NCBI RefSeq assembly: GCF_011682065.1
Contig: NZ_VUYU01000013.1
Coordinates: 118,095-182,094, forward strand
Reading direction: 5' to 3'
DNA length: 64,000 nucleotides
Origin: Massilia rubra
GTDB taxonomy: Bacteria > Pseudomonadota > Gammaproteobacteria > Burkholderiales > Burkholderiaceae_D
Made by a program: the position numbers and the translations under genes. The notes below the pieces were generated by a model. That model ran no database searches, was not told the DNA's origin, and worked only from the letters and a program-made list of their open reading frames with translations. Below are positions 30,566 to 38,942 of the stretch, piece by piece (the stretch's first letter is position 1; every line of letters begins with the position of its first letter).

Positions 30566-31420
30566 CTACAAGAACGCCAGCTCGGCCTGGCCTGAATGGG
30601 GCGCTGCGGCGTGTTCGCCGCCGTGCGCGTGGCGGCGCTCGTCCTTGAATTGGTAGGGTGGCAGGGCGCCGCTGGCGCGCCAGATGCCGGGAAGATGGGC
30701 TGAACTGGCCGTCAGGTCCGGTAGCAGCAGCGCGGTGGCGTGGCACACGACGTCATAGCACTCGCAGACATGCGCGTGCAAGCCGCTGCGGCTGAGAACG
30801 GTGACATGGCCGCGGCGCCAGCGGATGATGCCCAGTTCCTGCAGCCAGCGGGCGGCATCGGTCACGCCTTCGCGGCGCACCCCGATGATGCCGCCGATTT
30901 CCTCCTGCGTTGCGGCCAGCTCGTTCGATGATGAGCGATCGAGCATTTGCAGCAAATAGCGGCACAGGCGCTGCTTGGTGCTGTGGTGGCTGTTGCATGC
31001 CGCCAGCTGCGAGACCTGCATCAGGCGCGCCTGGGCATAGCGCAGCAGCAGGCGCAGCAATGGTCCCTTGTGGTAGAACTCCGCCATCAGTCGCGCCGCG
31101 CTGAGCCGGTAGGCGTAGCCGCTGGTCTGCACGACGGCGCGACCGGCGGACCTGTCGCCGCCCATGAACAAGGGGACGCCGAGCATGCCTTCATTGCCGA
31201 CCCGATTGATTTCCGACGTGCCGCCGTTTTCCAGCAGATAGTCGATCGACATGGTTGCCGTGACCGGGAAATAGACGTAGTCCATTTTGCCGTCCACCTG
31301 GTACAGCACATCGCCGCGCTCGAGGGCGATCAGTTCCAGATAGGGCGACAAGCGGTGATACTCGGCGCGCTCGAGTTCGGCCAGAAGGCGATTTTTGGTC
31401 GGACTCAGTATGGTAAGCAT
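30566..31420 (-). CDS. Crp/Fnr-family transcriptional regulator
   Basis: 284 residues. N-terminal cyclic-nucleotide-binding-like barrel ('LIALERGDVLYQVDGKMDYVYFPVTATMSIDYLL...EGMLGVPLFMGGDRSAG'), a dimer helix, then a winged helix ('TQEEIGGIIGVRREGVTDAARWLQELGIIRWRRGHVTVL'). It lacks the Fnr cysteines at the N-terminus and the cAMP-binding Arg-Ser arrangement of Crp, so its signal is unknown. The C-terminal 50 residues (His/Ala-rich, no motif) are longer than usual. It lies downstream of oleate hydratase on the same strand, 170 bases apart. Confidence 0.85.
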   Translation of the reverse strand: MLTILSPTKNRLLAELERAEYHRLSPYLELIALERGDVLYQVDGKMDYVYFPVTATMSIDYLLENGGTSEINRVGNEGMLGVPLFMGGDRSAGRAVVQTSGYAYRLSAARLMAEFYHKGPLLRLLLRYAQARLMQVSQLAACNSHHSTKQRLCRYLLQMLDRSSSNELAATQEEIGGIIGVRREGVTDAARWLQELGIIRWRRGHVTVLSRSGLHAHVCECYDVVCHATALLLPDLTASSAHLPGIWRASGALPPYQFKDERRHAHGGEHAAAPHSGQAELAFL

Positions 31421-31590
31421 GGCAATGTTCCTGATAGGTGGCGCACGCGACCGTGCGCAAACCATCACCTTGTGCTTGTGTGGTCAATAAGTCCGTGCGC
31501 TGGCGCACATTCATTCTCGCGCCAACGCCCTGGCAAGGCGCCCTTGCGCGCCGGTCCCGGCAGGCGGGAGCCGCCCCGGCGCGCCCGCGT

Positions 31591-33357
31591 TCAGTCCGCG
31601 ATCAGTTTGAACTCCTTGAGCAGATCGCTGATTTCTGTTCCCTCCAGCTTTCTCAGGAAATACTCGCGCACGAAGGCCGGCCCCGGAATGTCGAGCTGCT
31701 TGCCATCGCGCAGTGGCGTCACCGCCGCCAGCAAGGTGCGGATGTCATAGGTCGAATTGAACACTTCCGGCACCCCGCGCTCGACATCGAGCAGGGTGTA
31801 GACCGCTTCCATCGCCGTGCGCACCGAGTATTCGGTGGTGAAAATGCAGTCGCGCTCGCGGGTCTGGGCAAACTGGCCGATGAAGGCGAAGTTGGCGGCA
31901 TCCGCCGGCACGATGGCGGGCCGGTCGCCGGCCTGGCGCGGCATGAAGAAGGCGGTGATGTAGGGCATCATGACCGGCACCGTGCTGGCGGCCGTGGCAG
32001 CGAGCTCGGCAATATCCTCGACCGGTACGCCCAGGTGGTACAGCCATTCCTGGGTGATTTCTTCGCCGCTGCAATCTTGCATGGGCTTTTTGACGTAGTC
32101 GCCCGGCACGTCGACGAACAGCGCGTACAGCCAGCCGACCAGCTGGTGTTTCGGCTGCTGCTTGAAGTGCGGCTGGCGGCTCATGGTCCAGCTCATCAGC
32201 CAGGCCGAATCCTTGACCGTGACGATCCCGGCGGTGACAACCTTGCCGCTGAACGGATCGCGCTTGGCGATTTTCTCGATGTAGGGAGGAATGCGCGCAT
32301 CGAGCGTGGTGATGGTGGCCGATTCCCACTTGGTCTGGGCGATGTGCGCGCCGAACACGTCGGGCCGGCCGAACGCCCCATCCTTTGCCGCGATGCGCCG
32401 CCACAGGTCCCAGGCCGGCGCCGGCCCCTCATTGAGTCTGGCTGGCGTATGGTGGTCGCCATTGTCGGAATTTTCCGTCAGGGAGCCGATGGTGACGAAA
32501 AGCAGGTCGTCGGCGCCGAGGTCGACGCCGCCGGCGACGCCGTGTTCGCGCCAGTCGATCCTGGTCGCCTGCTTGCGCCCGGGCGCGATGTCGAACTGTA
32601 CATCGGTGACCTCGACCCCGTAACGGAAAACGACGCCGTGTTCGTGCAGCCATTTCACCAGCGGCAGCACCATCGATTCGTACTGGTTGTAGCGGTTGAA
32701 TTTAAGCGAAGAAAAATCGGCAAGACCGCCGATATGATGGATGAAGCGGTGCAGATACAGTTTCATTTCGAGGGCGGAATGCCACTCCTCGAACGCGAAC
32801 ATGGTGCGCCAGTACAGCCAGAAATTGCTTGACAGGAAATCCGCGCCGAACACCTCGTCGATGCGTTTGTTTTCCATGGATTCATGACTGGCCAAGAACA
32901 CCGAGAGCAGATTCTTTTGTGCCCGTTCATTCAAGGTCAGCAGCGCCTTGTCGGCGACATCGCCGCCGCAGTCCTGCGTGACCCGCTGCAGCGACACATT
33001 CGGATCGTCCCTGTCGAGACGATAGAACTCGTCGAGGACACTGGCGCCTTCGATCTCGAGCGAGGGAATCGAGCGGTACAGATCCCACAGGCATTCGAAA
33101 TGTTGTTCCATTTCCCGTCCGCCGCGGATGACGAAGCCCTTCTCGGGCACCTTCAGGCCATCGAGCGCGCCGCCCGCGATGTCTTGCTGTTCGAGGATGG
33201 TGATGCGTTGACCGGCCACGCCCGCGTCGCGGATCAGGAAGGCGGCGCCGGCCAGGCTGGCCAGCCCCGAGCCGACGAACCACGCCGACTTGTTGTCGGC
33301 GCCCGCGGCCTTGCGCGGACGTACGAAGGCTTCATAATTTCCGCTGCTGTAATGCAT
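31591..33357 (-). CDS. ohyA: oleate hydratase
   Basis: 588 residues, MCRA family. FAD-dependent addition of water to the cis-9 double bond of oleate, giving 10-hydroxystearate. The N-terminal FAD motif is 'AWFVGSGLASLAGAAFLIRD'; 'GGREMEQHFECLWDLYRSIPSLE' carries the conserved flavin/catalytic Glu region; further family blocks are 'NFWLYWRTMFAFEEWHSALEMKLYLHRFIHHI' and 'NSTYDIRTLLAA'. The start at 33355-33357 (MHYSSGNYEAF) is used; the 120 residues upstream in frame are low complexity. The enzyme detoxifies or modifies unsaturated fatty acids. Confidence 0.95.
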   Translation of the reverse strand: MHYSSGNYEAFVRPRKAAGADNKSAWFVGSGLASLAGAAFLIRDAGVAGQRITILEQQDIAGGALDGLKVPEKGFVIRGGREMEQHFECLWDLYRSIPSLEIEGASVLDEFYRLDRDDPNVSLQRVTQDCGGDVADKALLTLNERAQKNLLSVFLASHESMENKRIDEVFGADFLSSNFWLYWRTMFAFEEWHSALEMKLYLHRFIHHIGGLADFSSLKFNRYNQYESMVLPLVKWLHEHGVVFRYGVEVTDVQFDIAPGRKQATRIDWREHGVAGGVDLGADDLLFVTIGSLTENSDNGDHHTPARLNEGPAPAWDLWRRIAAKDGAFGRPDVFGAHIAQTKWESATITTLDARIPPYIEKIAKRDPFSGKVVTAGIVTVKDSAWLMSWTMSRQPHFKQQPKHQLVGWLYALFVDVPGDYVKKPMQDCSGEEITQEWLYHLGVPVEDIAELAATAASTVPVMMPYITAFFMPRQAGDRPAIVPADAANFAFIGQFAQTRERDCIFTTEYSVRTAMEAVYTLLDVERGVPEVFNSTYDIRTLLAAVTPLRDGKQLDIPGPAFVREYFLRKLEGTEISDLLKEFKLIAD

Positions 33358-33741
33358 GTCTGTTCCCTTGTCGTGTTGTTTGCACTGCCGGCCAAGCGAC
33401 GCTTGCCGGACAGGCTGCGCTGATCGCGCCTTGCACCGTGCCTGCGATCGCACAAGGCGCGGCGGTGTCGCCACAGCTTGCGCGTGGCCACTCGGGCTGT
33501 CAGTGTGTTTGCGCGCTTTCGACCCCGTGCGGACCGTCCGCGCCCGTATTGTTCGCGCGCGGCCGTTTTTTCGCCGCAAAAAGCGGCCAAAGCGCGGCGC
33601 CACGCACAGCAATCGCGATCGCGGGCGCACTATCGACGCGTCCGGCGCACCTTGCCCGGCCATGTCGTCGAACCGACTGGTCCCCGGTTCACCCGACCTT
33701 CGACGCATTTGCGTCAAGGCAATTCATCTCAGGAGTAATTC
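33358..33741. other. 384-base divergent intergenic region
   Basis: Lies between the divergent oleate hydratase and alcohol dehydrogenase genes, so it must hold both promoters. It is G+C-rich and I found no convincing -35/-10 pair, repeat or RNA. Confidence 0.4.
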
Positions 33742-34773
33742 ATGTCAAAAACCATGCAGGCCGCTTTCGTCGAGCAATATGGACAAGCACTGGTGTTGAG
33801 GGACGTGGCCATTCCCGGACCCGGGCCCGGCCAGATCCTGGTCAAGACCGAGGCGTGCGGCGTTTGCCATACCGACCTGCACGCCGCCAGCGGCGACTGG
33901 CCGATCAAGCCTGCGCTGCCGTTTATTCCGGGGCACGAGGGCATCGGCATCGTCACCGCACTCGGTGCGGGCGTCACGGCAGTCAAAGAAGGCGACCGGG
34001 TCGGCGTGCCCTGGCTCTACTCGGCATGCGGGCACTGCGAACACTGTCTTGCCGGGCATGAGCCGGTATGCGCCGACGCCCAGTTTGGCGGCTTCAGCAA
34101 AAACGGCGGCTTCGCCGAGTACATCGTGGCCGATCCGAATTATGTGGCGCATATCCCGGCGGGCCTGGCGGCGCGCGACGCGGCGCCGCTGATCTGCGCC
34201 GGTATCACCTCCTACAAGGGCATCAAGGAAACGCAGGCCAGGCCAGGGCAGTGGATCGTCATTTCCGGCATCGGCGGCTTGGGCCACCTGGCGGTGCAGT
34301 ATGCCAAGGCCATGGGTTTGCGCGTCTGCGCGGTCGATATCGATGAAGGCAAGCTGGCGCACGCGGCACGGCTGGGCGCCGACGCGATGGTCGATGCGCG
34401 CAAAGCCGACGCTATCGACATGGTGAAAAGCGTGACCGGCGGCGGCGCGCACGGCGTGCTGATCACGGCGCCTTCGCTGGTGGCGTTCCGGCAGGGCGTG
34501 GGCATGACGCGCAAGTTCGGCACGTGCGTGTTAGTCGGCTTGCCTGCGGGGGAATTTCCGACGCCGCTGTTCGATGTGGTGGCCAACTGCATTACGATCC
34601 GCGGCTCGTTTGTCGGCAGCCGGCTCGACATGGCCGAGGCGCTGGCCTTTGCGCTGGACGGCAAGGTCAAGGCCGATATCGAGTTGCAGCCACTGTCGGC
34701 CATCAATGACGTTTTTGACCGCCTCAAGCGCGGCGACGTGCCGTCGCGTGTGGTACTCGACTTCGGCGCCTGA
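33742..34773 (+). CDS. adhP: zinc-dependent alcohol dehydrogenase (AdhP-like)
   Basis: 343 residues. Catalytic zinc ligands in 'CGVCHTDLH' and 'GHEGIG'; structural zinc cysteines in 'CGHCEHCLAGHEPVC'; Rossmann loop 'GIGGLGHLAVQYAKAMGL' followed by an Asp ('VDIDEGK'), pointing to NAD rather than NADP. The end 'VFDRLKRGDVPSRVVLDF' is typical of AdhA/AdhP enzymes that interconvert ethanol and acetaldehyde. CAGGAG stands seven bases before the ATG. Confidence 0.94.
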   Translation: MSKTMQAAFVEQYGQALVLRDVAIPGPGPGQILVKTEACGVCHTDLHAASGDWPIKPALPFIPGHEGIGIVTALGAGVTAVKEGDRVGVPWLYSACGHCEHCLAGHEPVCADAQFGGFSKNGGFAEYIVADPNYVAHIPAGLAARDAAPLICAGITSYKGIKETQARPGQWIVISGIGGLGHLAVQYAKAMGLRVCAVDIDEGKLAHAARLGADAMVDARKADAIDMVKSVTGGGAHGVLITAPSLVAFRQGVGMTRKFGTCVLVGLPAGEFPTPLFDVVANCITIRGSFVGSRLDMAEALAFALDGKVKADIELQPLSAINDVFDRLKRGDVPSRVVLDFGA

Positions 34774-35044
34774 CGCCCGCTTTGGCGGCGGCATCGCCGG
34801 TGATGCCGCTGTGGGGGCGCGGGGCGGCGCTTCGGTCCTGGACTGCGTCGTCTCTGAATGCGCGGACCTCAGCGCCGCGTCAGTACGCCCGCCAGCTCAC
34901 TGGCCTTGCCCGACACAAGGCAGTGCAGCGGGTTGCCGGGCTGCGGATCGAGTTTGACGTTACCGCTATTTTTTTGTACTGCGACTGACCCATGCCCACT
35001 GCCATTGACACATACATAAAGAACAACTTCTCCGCGTTGTCGTT

Positions 35045-35821
35045 CTAGGTCGCCACCAGGGCTCGATCGCGAAGTTCAACAATTCGCCGTAAGCTTGCGG
35101 ACGTCTTCTCAATCACCGCGGTGCTGTCCTGTTGAATGAAAAAGTGGTCTCCCGGAAACCAGGTCAGCTCGAATTTTCCGCTGGTATGCTCATGCCAGGC
35201 TTGCGCTTTGACGGCGTTGACGTGTTCATCGCGCATACCGCCAAAGACGCTGACCGGCGTAGACAAAATAGGGCCGGGAACGTACAGATAGCCCTCGACC
35301 AGGGCGAAATCGGCACGGATGGTCGGCAAGACGAGCTCCATCAATTCCCGATTGGCCAACAGTTCGGGCGGCGTGCCGTTGTAGCTCGCAAGCGTTGCGA
35401 TCAGTTCTTCATCGGCCAAACGGCTGACATTGCGCCCGGGCGTGCGGTGGCCCGGCGCCGCACAGCCGGACAGGAACAGGTGCTCGGGAAGCGCCATCTT
35501 GTGACTGACTAAGTAGCGCGTCAATTCAAAGGCAAGGAGCGCGCCCATGCTGTGCCCGAAGATGGCAAATGGCAGGTCCGATTGCTGCGCGATCACGCGT
35601 GCCAAGTCGGCTACCAGGCGGGGCAAGGAGCTGACCGCGGGTTCCGCGATGCGACCGCCGCGACCGGGAAGCTGGAAGCTGCAGACTTCAATTTCCTGTC
35701 CCATCTTTGCCTGCCATGGCGCGAAAGCAGCGGCGCTACCACCGGCGAAAGGAATGCAAAACAAGCGGATGCGCGCGTTGGCTGAGCGTCGGACGATCAG
35801 CGATGGATCCAGCATTGGCAT
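35045..35821 (-). CDS. type II thioesterase of the NRPS cluster
   Basis: 258 residues, alpha/beta hydrolase of the external (TEII) class. 'RLFCIPFAGGSAAAFAPWQ' at the N-terminus, nucleophile elbow 'FGHSMGALLAFEL', Asp in 'GMRDEHV', and His in 'FPGDHFFI'. These enzymes clear wrongly loaded carrier proteins. The start at 35819-35821 (MPMLDPSL) is preferred over one five codons upstream because GAGGGA precedes it. It opens the NRPS region and is divergent from the TonB receptor. Neither visible NRPS has its own thioesterase, so an in-line TE may lie beyond the right edge. Confidence 0.9.
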   Translation of the reverse strand: MPMLDPSLIVRRSANARIRLFCIPFAGGSAAAFAPWQAKMGQEIEVCSFQLPGRGGRIAEPAVSSLPRLVADLARVIAQQSDLPFAIFGHSMGALLAFELTRYLVSHKMALPEHLFLSGCAAPGHRTPGRNVSRLADEELIATLASYNGTPPELLANRELMELVLPTIRADFALVEGYLYVPGPILSTPVSVFGGMRDEHVNAVKAQAWHEHTSGKFELTWFPGDHFFIQQDSTAVIEKTSASLRRIVELRDRALVAT

Positions 35822-36095
35822 AAATAGTTCCCTCATGGTCGTTGAAAATCTGGGTGCAATGGTAAGTCCGTCCATCCTTGATTTTGTGGAAAGATTGGCA
35901 ATTGTATAGGAGATTCCTGGCGAAACCGGGGTGGCTCGCGCCATTTTTTTGGGACGCCAACTCCGTAGAGAAAGTTGTCCGTATGGCAGCCTTACCTTTT
36001 GCAGAATCTTTTCATAAAGATAAATAGCTGTGATATTCTTCGCAGCCCATTATCGACAATTGCGTTAATCGGTTCCGGCCCGATCGCAGAAACCT

Positions 36096-38246
36096 ATGCC
36101 AAACTATCGCGCGTGCGCGTTTGCCGCACTTCCCGCTTTGCTCGCCTGTCCCGCTTACGCCGCCGATGCCCCGCAAGCTACGCCGCAATCCGTGGAAATC
36201 AAGGGTGAGGCAGGCAAATACAATGCACGCAGGGACGATACCGCTGCCAAAGTCGTGGTGACCGAGGCTGAGATTGCGAAATATGGCGATACCTCGCTAA
36301 CCGATGTGCTTAAGCGCCAGGCGGGCATTACCCTGGACGGGGCGCCGGGGCAGGGCGGCGGGATCCGTATGCGCGGTTTAGGCAATGGTTACACACAGAT
36401 CCTGATCAACGGCGAAGCAGCGACTCCGGGTTTCAGTATTGACTCGCTGGCGCCTTCCTTGATTGAGAAAATCGAAATTTCGCGCACCGCGACAGCCGAT
36501 ACAAGTACCCAGGCGATTGCCGGGAGCATTAATATCATTCTGCGCAAGAGCGTCAAGGCCGGACGACGCGAGGCAAAGGTGACACTGGGTACGGCGGATG
36601 TGGCAAAGACGCTCAATTCGAGCCTGATGATTGCGGACAAACTGAAAGATTTTTCTTATTCGGTGGGCGCGAACTTCAATGCACTCAATTTTAATCAAGA
36701 TCCCGACATAGTCGAGCAAGAGGACGATGGGCAGGGACATCTCACGGCATTGCGACGCGCGACGCGCGCGGACGCCACGCAGCGGCGCATGATGTCGCTC
36801 GCGCCGCGCCTGCAATGGGCGCTCGATGGCGGAAGCACGCTCGTGTCGCAATCGCTGTTCAATTTCTCGCGCGTCACGCGCAATGCTCCGCGCAGTTGGA
36901 ATATTGAACTCGGGGAGCCGCCCCAGATCCTGCGGGACAAGCTCAACTCCCGCGTGGATCAGACTTTATTGAAGTCGGATCTGACCTGGACGCGTCGTAT
37001 CGATCCGCAATCGCAACTCGAGCTAAAAGGCGGAGGCACGCTGTTGGACGGGGATGCGCGCTTCGCGGAGCTGGGATTCGGTGGAAATGGTGCGACCGTG
37101 TTGGATCGCATCAGCACTGTCGATGAACGGCAGTCGGGCGGGACGTTCGGCGGAAAATACAGGACCCAGCTCATCGACAAGCATACGTTTGTGGCAGGCT
37201 GGGACCTGGCGCGCACCAAGCGCCATGAAACCCAACTCCGTACTGAACGGCAGCTCGGGCAGGCGCTCAGCGACGCCACGCAATACCGCTCTGTCGTTGA
37301 TCGGGCAGCGCTCTTCGCGCAGGACGAGTGGACGATTGACCCAAAACTTTCCTTCTACCTCGGCCTGCGCTGGGAGTCGATTCGCACGCGCAGCACAGGA
37401 AACGATTTCTCTCCGGTTGAAAACCGTTCGAATGTGATCAGCCCGATCCTGCAGACGCTGTGGAAACTGCCGAATAGTGACAAGGACCAGGTGCGCCTGG
37501 CCCTGAGCCGTACCTACAAGGCCGTAGAACCGGCGCAGTTGGTTCCGCGCCTGGTCCGCGCCCTGGAAAATAGCAGCGTTACACCGGATCTGAGTGGCAA
37601 CCCCCTCCTGAAACCAGAACTGGCATGGGGACTGGATGCGTCCTACGAACATTACTTCACAGAAGACTCACTCATCAGTATTTCGGCGTACACCAAGCGC
37701 ATTGATGACTTTATCCGCCCCAATCTCCGTTTCAACGGCGAGCGGTGGGTGCTGGCGCCGACTAACGATGGACGGGCCCGTACCCATGGCGTGGAAATCG
37801 AAACGAAATTCCCTTTGAAGTTGATGTGGAATCAAGCTCCGGCCATCGACGTGCGTTTCAGCCTGGCGCGCAATTGGTCAAGCGTGGACCAGGTGCCCGG
37901 TCCGGATAACCGCTTCGCCGATCAGACACCGGTTTCGGCCACCACCGGCTTGGATTATCAAGCCAGTCCGACTTTTAGCGCGGGTGGCACTTTTACCTTC
38001 AGTAACGGCGGACCGCTCCAAATTTCGCGGACCCAATTTACCTATGCGACCGTCCGGCGCGACCTGGATCTGTATGCGCTCTGGAAGCTCAATCCGCGCT
38101 ACCAGGCGCGCCTTTCCGTCATGAACCTGCTTGGTCAATCATATCGATTCGTTAATGGGTATCGGGATGGTTCGGGGAGCCATCAGCTGTCCACCGAATA
38201 TCCGGTTTCCCCCTTGCTGCGCATTACCTTGGAAACGGTCTTCTGA
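36096..38246 (+). CDS. TonB-dependent outer-membrane receptor
   Basis: 716 residues. Signal peptide MPNYRACAFAALPALLACPAYA, plug domain about residues 45-155 ('TEAEIAKYGDTSLTDVLKRQAGI', 'IRMRGLGNGYTQILINGE', 'IEKIEISRTATADTSTQAIAGSINI'), then a 22-strand-type barrel ending in an aromatic residue (LETVF). No N-terminal signalling extension, so it is not of the FpvA/FecA transducer type. In this setting it probably imports the metal-loaded product of the NRPS cluster. The 274-base gap to the divergent thioesterase is AT-richer and should hold both promoters. Confidence 0.92.
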   Translation: MPNYRACAFAALPALLACPAYAADAPQATPQSVEIKGEAGKYNARRDDTAAKVVVTEAEIAKYGDTSLTDVLKRQAGITLDGAPGQGGGIRMRGLGNGYTQILINGEAATPGFSIDSLAPSLIEKIEISRTATADTSTQAIAGSINIILRKSVKAGRREAKVTLGTADVAKTLNSSLMIADKLKDFSYSVGANFNALNFNQDPDIVEQEDDGQGHLTALRRATRADATQRRMMSLAPRLQWALDGGSTLVSQSLFNFSRVTRNAPRSWNIELGEPPQILRDKLNSRVDQTLLKSDLTWTRRIDPQSQLELKGGGTLLDGDARFAELGFGGNGATVLDRISTVDERQSGGTFGGKYRTQLIDKHTFVAGWDLARTKRHETQLRTERQLGQALSDATQYRSVVDRAALFAQDEWTIDPKLSFYLGLRWESIRTRSTGNDFSPVENRSNVISPILQTLWKLPNSDKDQVRLALSRTYKAVEPAQLVPRLVRALENSSVTPDLSGNPLLKPELAWGLDASYEHYFTEDSLISISAYTKRIDDFIRPNLRFNGERWVLAPTNDGRARTHGVEIETKFPLKLMWNQAPAIDVRFSLARNWSSVDQVPGPDNRFADQTPVSATTGLDYQASPTFSAGGTFTFSNGGPLQISRTQFTYATVRRDLDLYALWKLNPRYQARLSVMNLLGQSYRFVNGYRDGSGSHQLSTEYPVSPLLRITLETVF

Positions 38247-38309
38247 TCGTTGTGAACCAGTCGCCCGGTGCTCACCTGGGCGGATGCTGGCGCGCCTTGG
38301 CGGGCAATC

Positions 38310-38340
38310 CTGTCCAGGGCGCCGCATGGGCGCTGGACAG
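38310..38340. terminator. hairpin between convergent TonB receptor and VOC genes
   Basis: CTGTCCAG (38310-38317) pairs perfectly with CTGGACAG (38333-38340), and inner G/C bases extend the stem. No T-run on either strand. Confidence 0.5.
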
Positions 38341-38352
38341 TCGCCATGGAGG

Positions 38353-38862
38353 CTAATAGGCCCCGGATTTTTCCAGCTGGGCAAACAGCTCATTGACGTT
38401 TTCTTCCAGAAAACCCTCTTCGCCATTGCGCTCAATAAATTCGAAACTCAAGCCTGAATTCTTGTCGCGTGTGGAAAAGACCTGGCGCAGCCCGGCGCCG
38501 TGAATGACAGACGTATCAAACTGCAGACCCTGCAATGCCATTTGTTGGCTGGCTGCCTCGGCGCTATCGACCGCCAGCGCGATGTGCGCAACACCCGGAC
38601 CAAAATTGTCGATCAGGCGCGACACTTGCGACTGCGGATCAGTGCCCTGACACAACACGAACTTGATCCCATTGTGTTCGATCTCGGCCGAGAGCATGCC
38701 GCTGCGCTGCCCGGTGATCGTGCGCTTACGCTTCAGTTCAAAACCAAGCACGTTCACAAAAAAGTCGATTCCTTCCTCCAGGTCGCGCACGGCAATGGCA
38801 ATATGGTCGATTTTATGGAATTTCGATTTGGCAGGGGCAAGCTGATGCGCGACGTTTTTCAT
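38353..38862 (-). CDS. VOC-superfamily (glyoxalase-like) protein
   Basis: 169 residues forming a pair of beta-alpha-beta-beta-beta modules. 'KIDHIAIAVRDLEEGIDFFVNVLGFEL' supplies the first metal His and 'GPGVAHIALAVDSAEAA' the second; 'LSFEFIERN' supplies the Glu. The layout matches methylmalonyl-CoA epimerase and the single-unit relatives of 4-hydroxyphenylpyruvate dioxygenase. It lies just downstream of the exporter and acylase genes on the same strand, so it is probably part of the cluster: tailoring, epimerisation, or self-resistance by binding the product. No choice can be made from sequence. Confidence 0.8.
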   Translation of the reverse strand: MKNVAHQLAPAKSKFHKIDHIAIAVRDLEEGIDFFVNVLGFELKRKRTITGQRSGMLSAEIEHNGIKFVLCQGTDPQSQVSRLIDNFGPGVAHIALAVDSAEAASQQMALQGLQFDTSVIHGAGLRQVFSTRDKNSGLSFEFIERNGEEGFLEENVNELFAQLEKSGAY

Positions 38863-38942
38863 GAACGGAGAACCTTGTATCAATAGGTGGGGATGGCGGT
38901 CGAATACAGGCCGCAAATGCGGTTAATTTCATACCTCTACGG

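Noticed and set aside
35999..36026. Possible promoter before the TonB receptor (TTGCAG ... TAAATA) and a Fur-like stretch at 36018-36037
   Set aside because: The -10 match is poor and the Fur similarity is weaker than that at 43179; not enough to list as a site.
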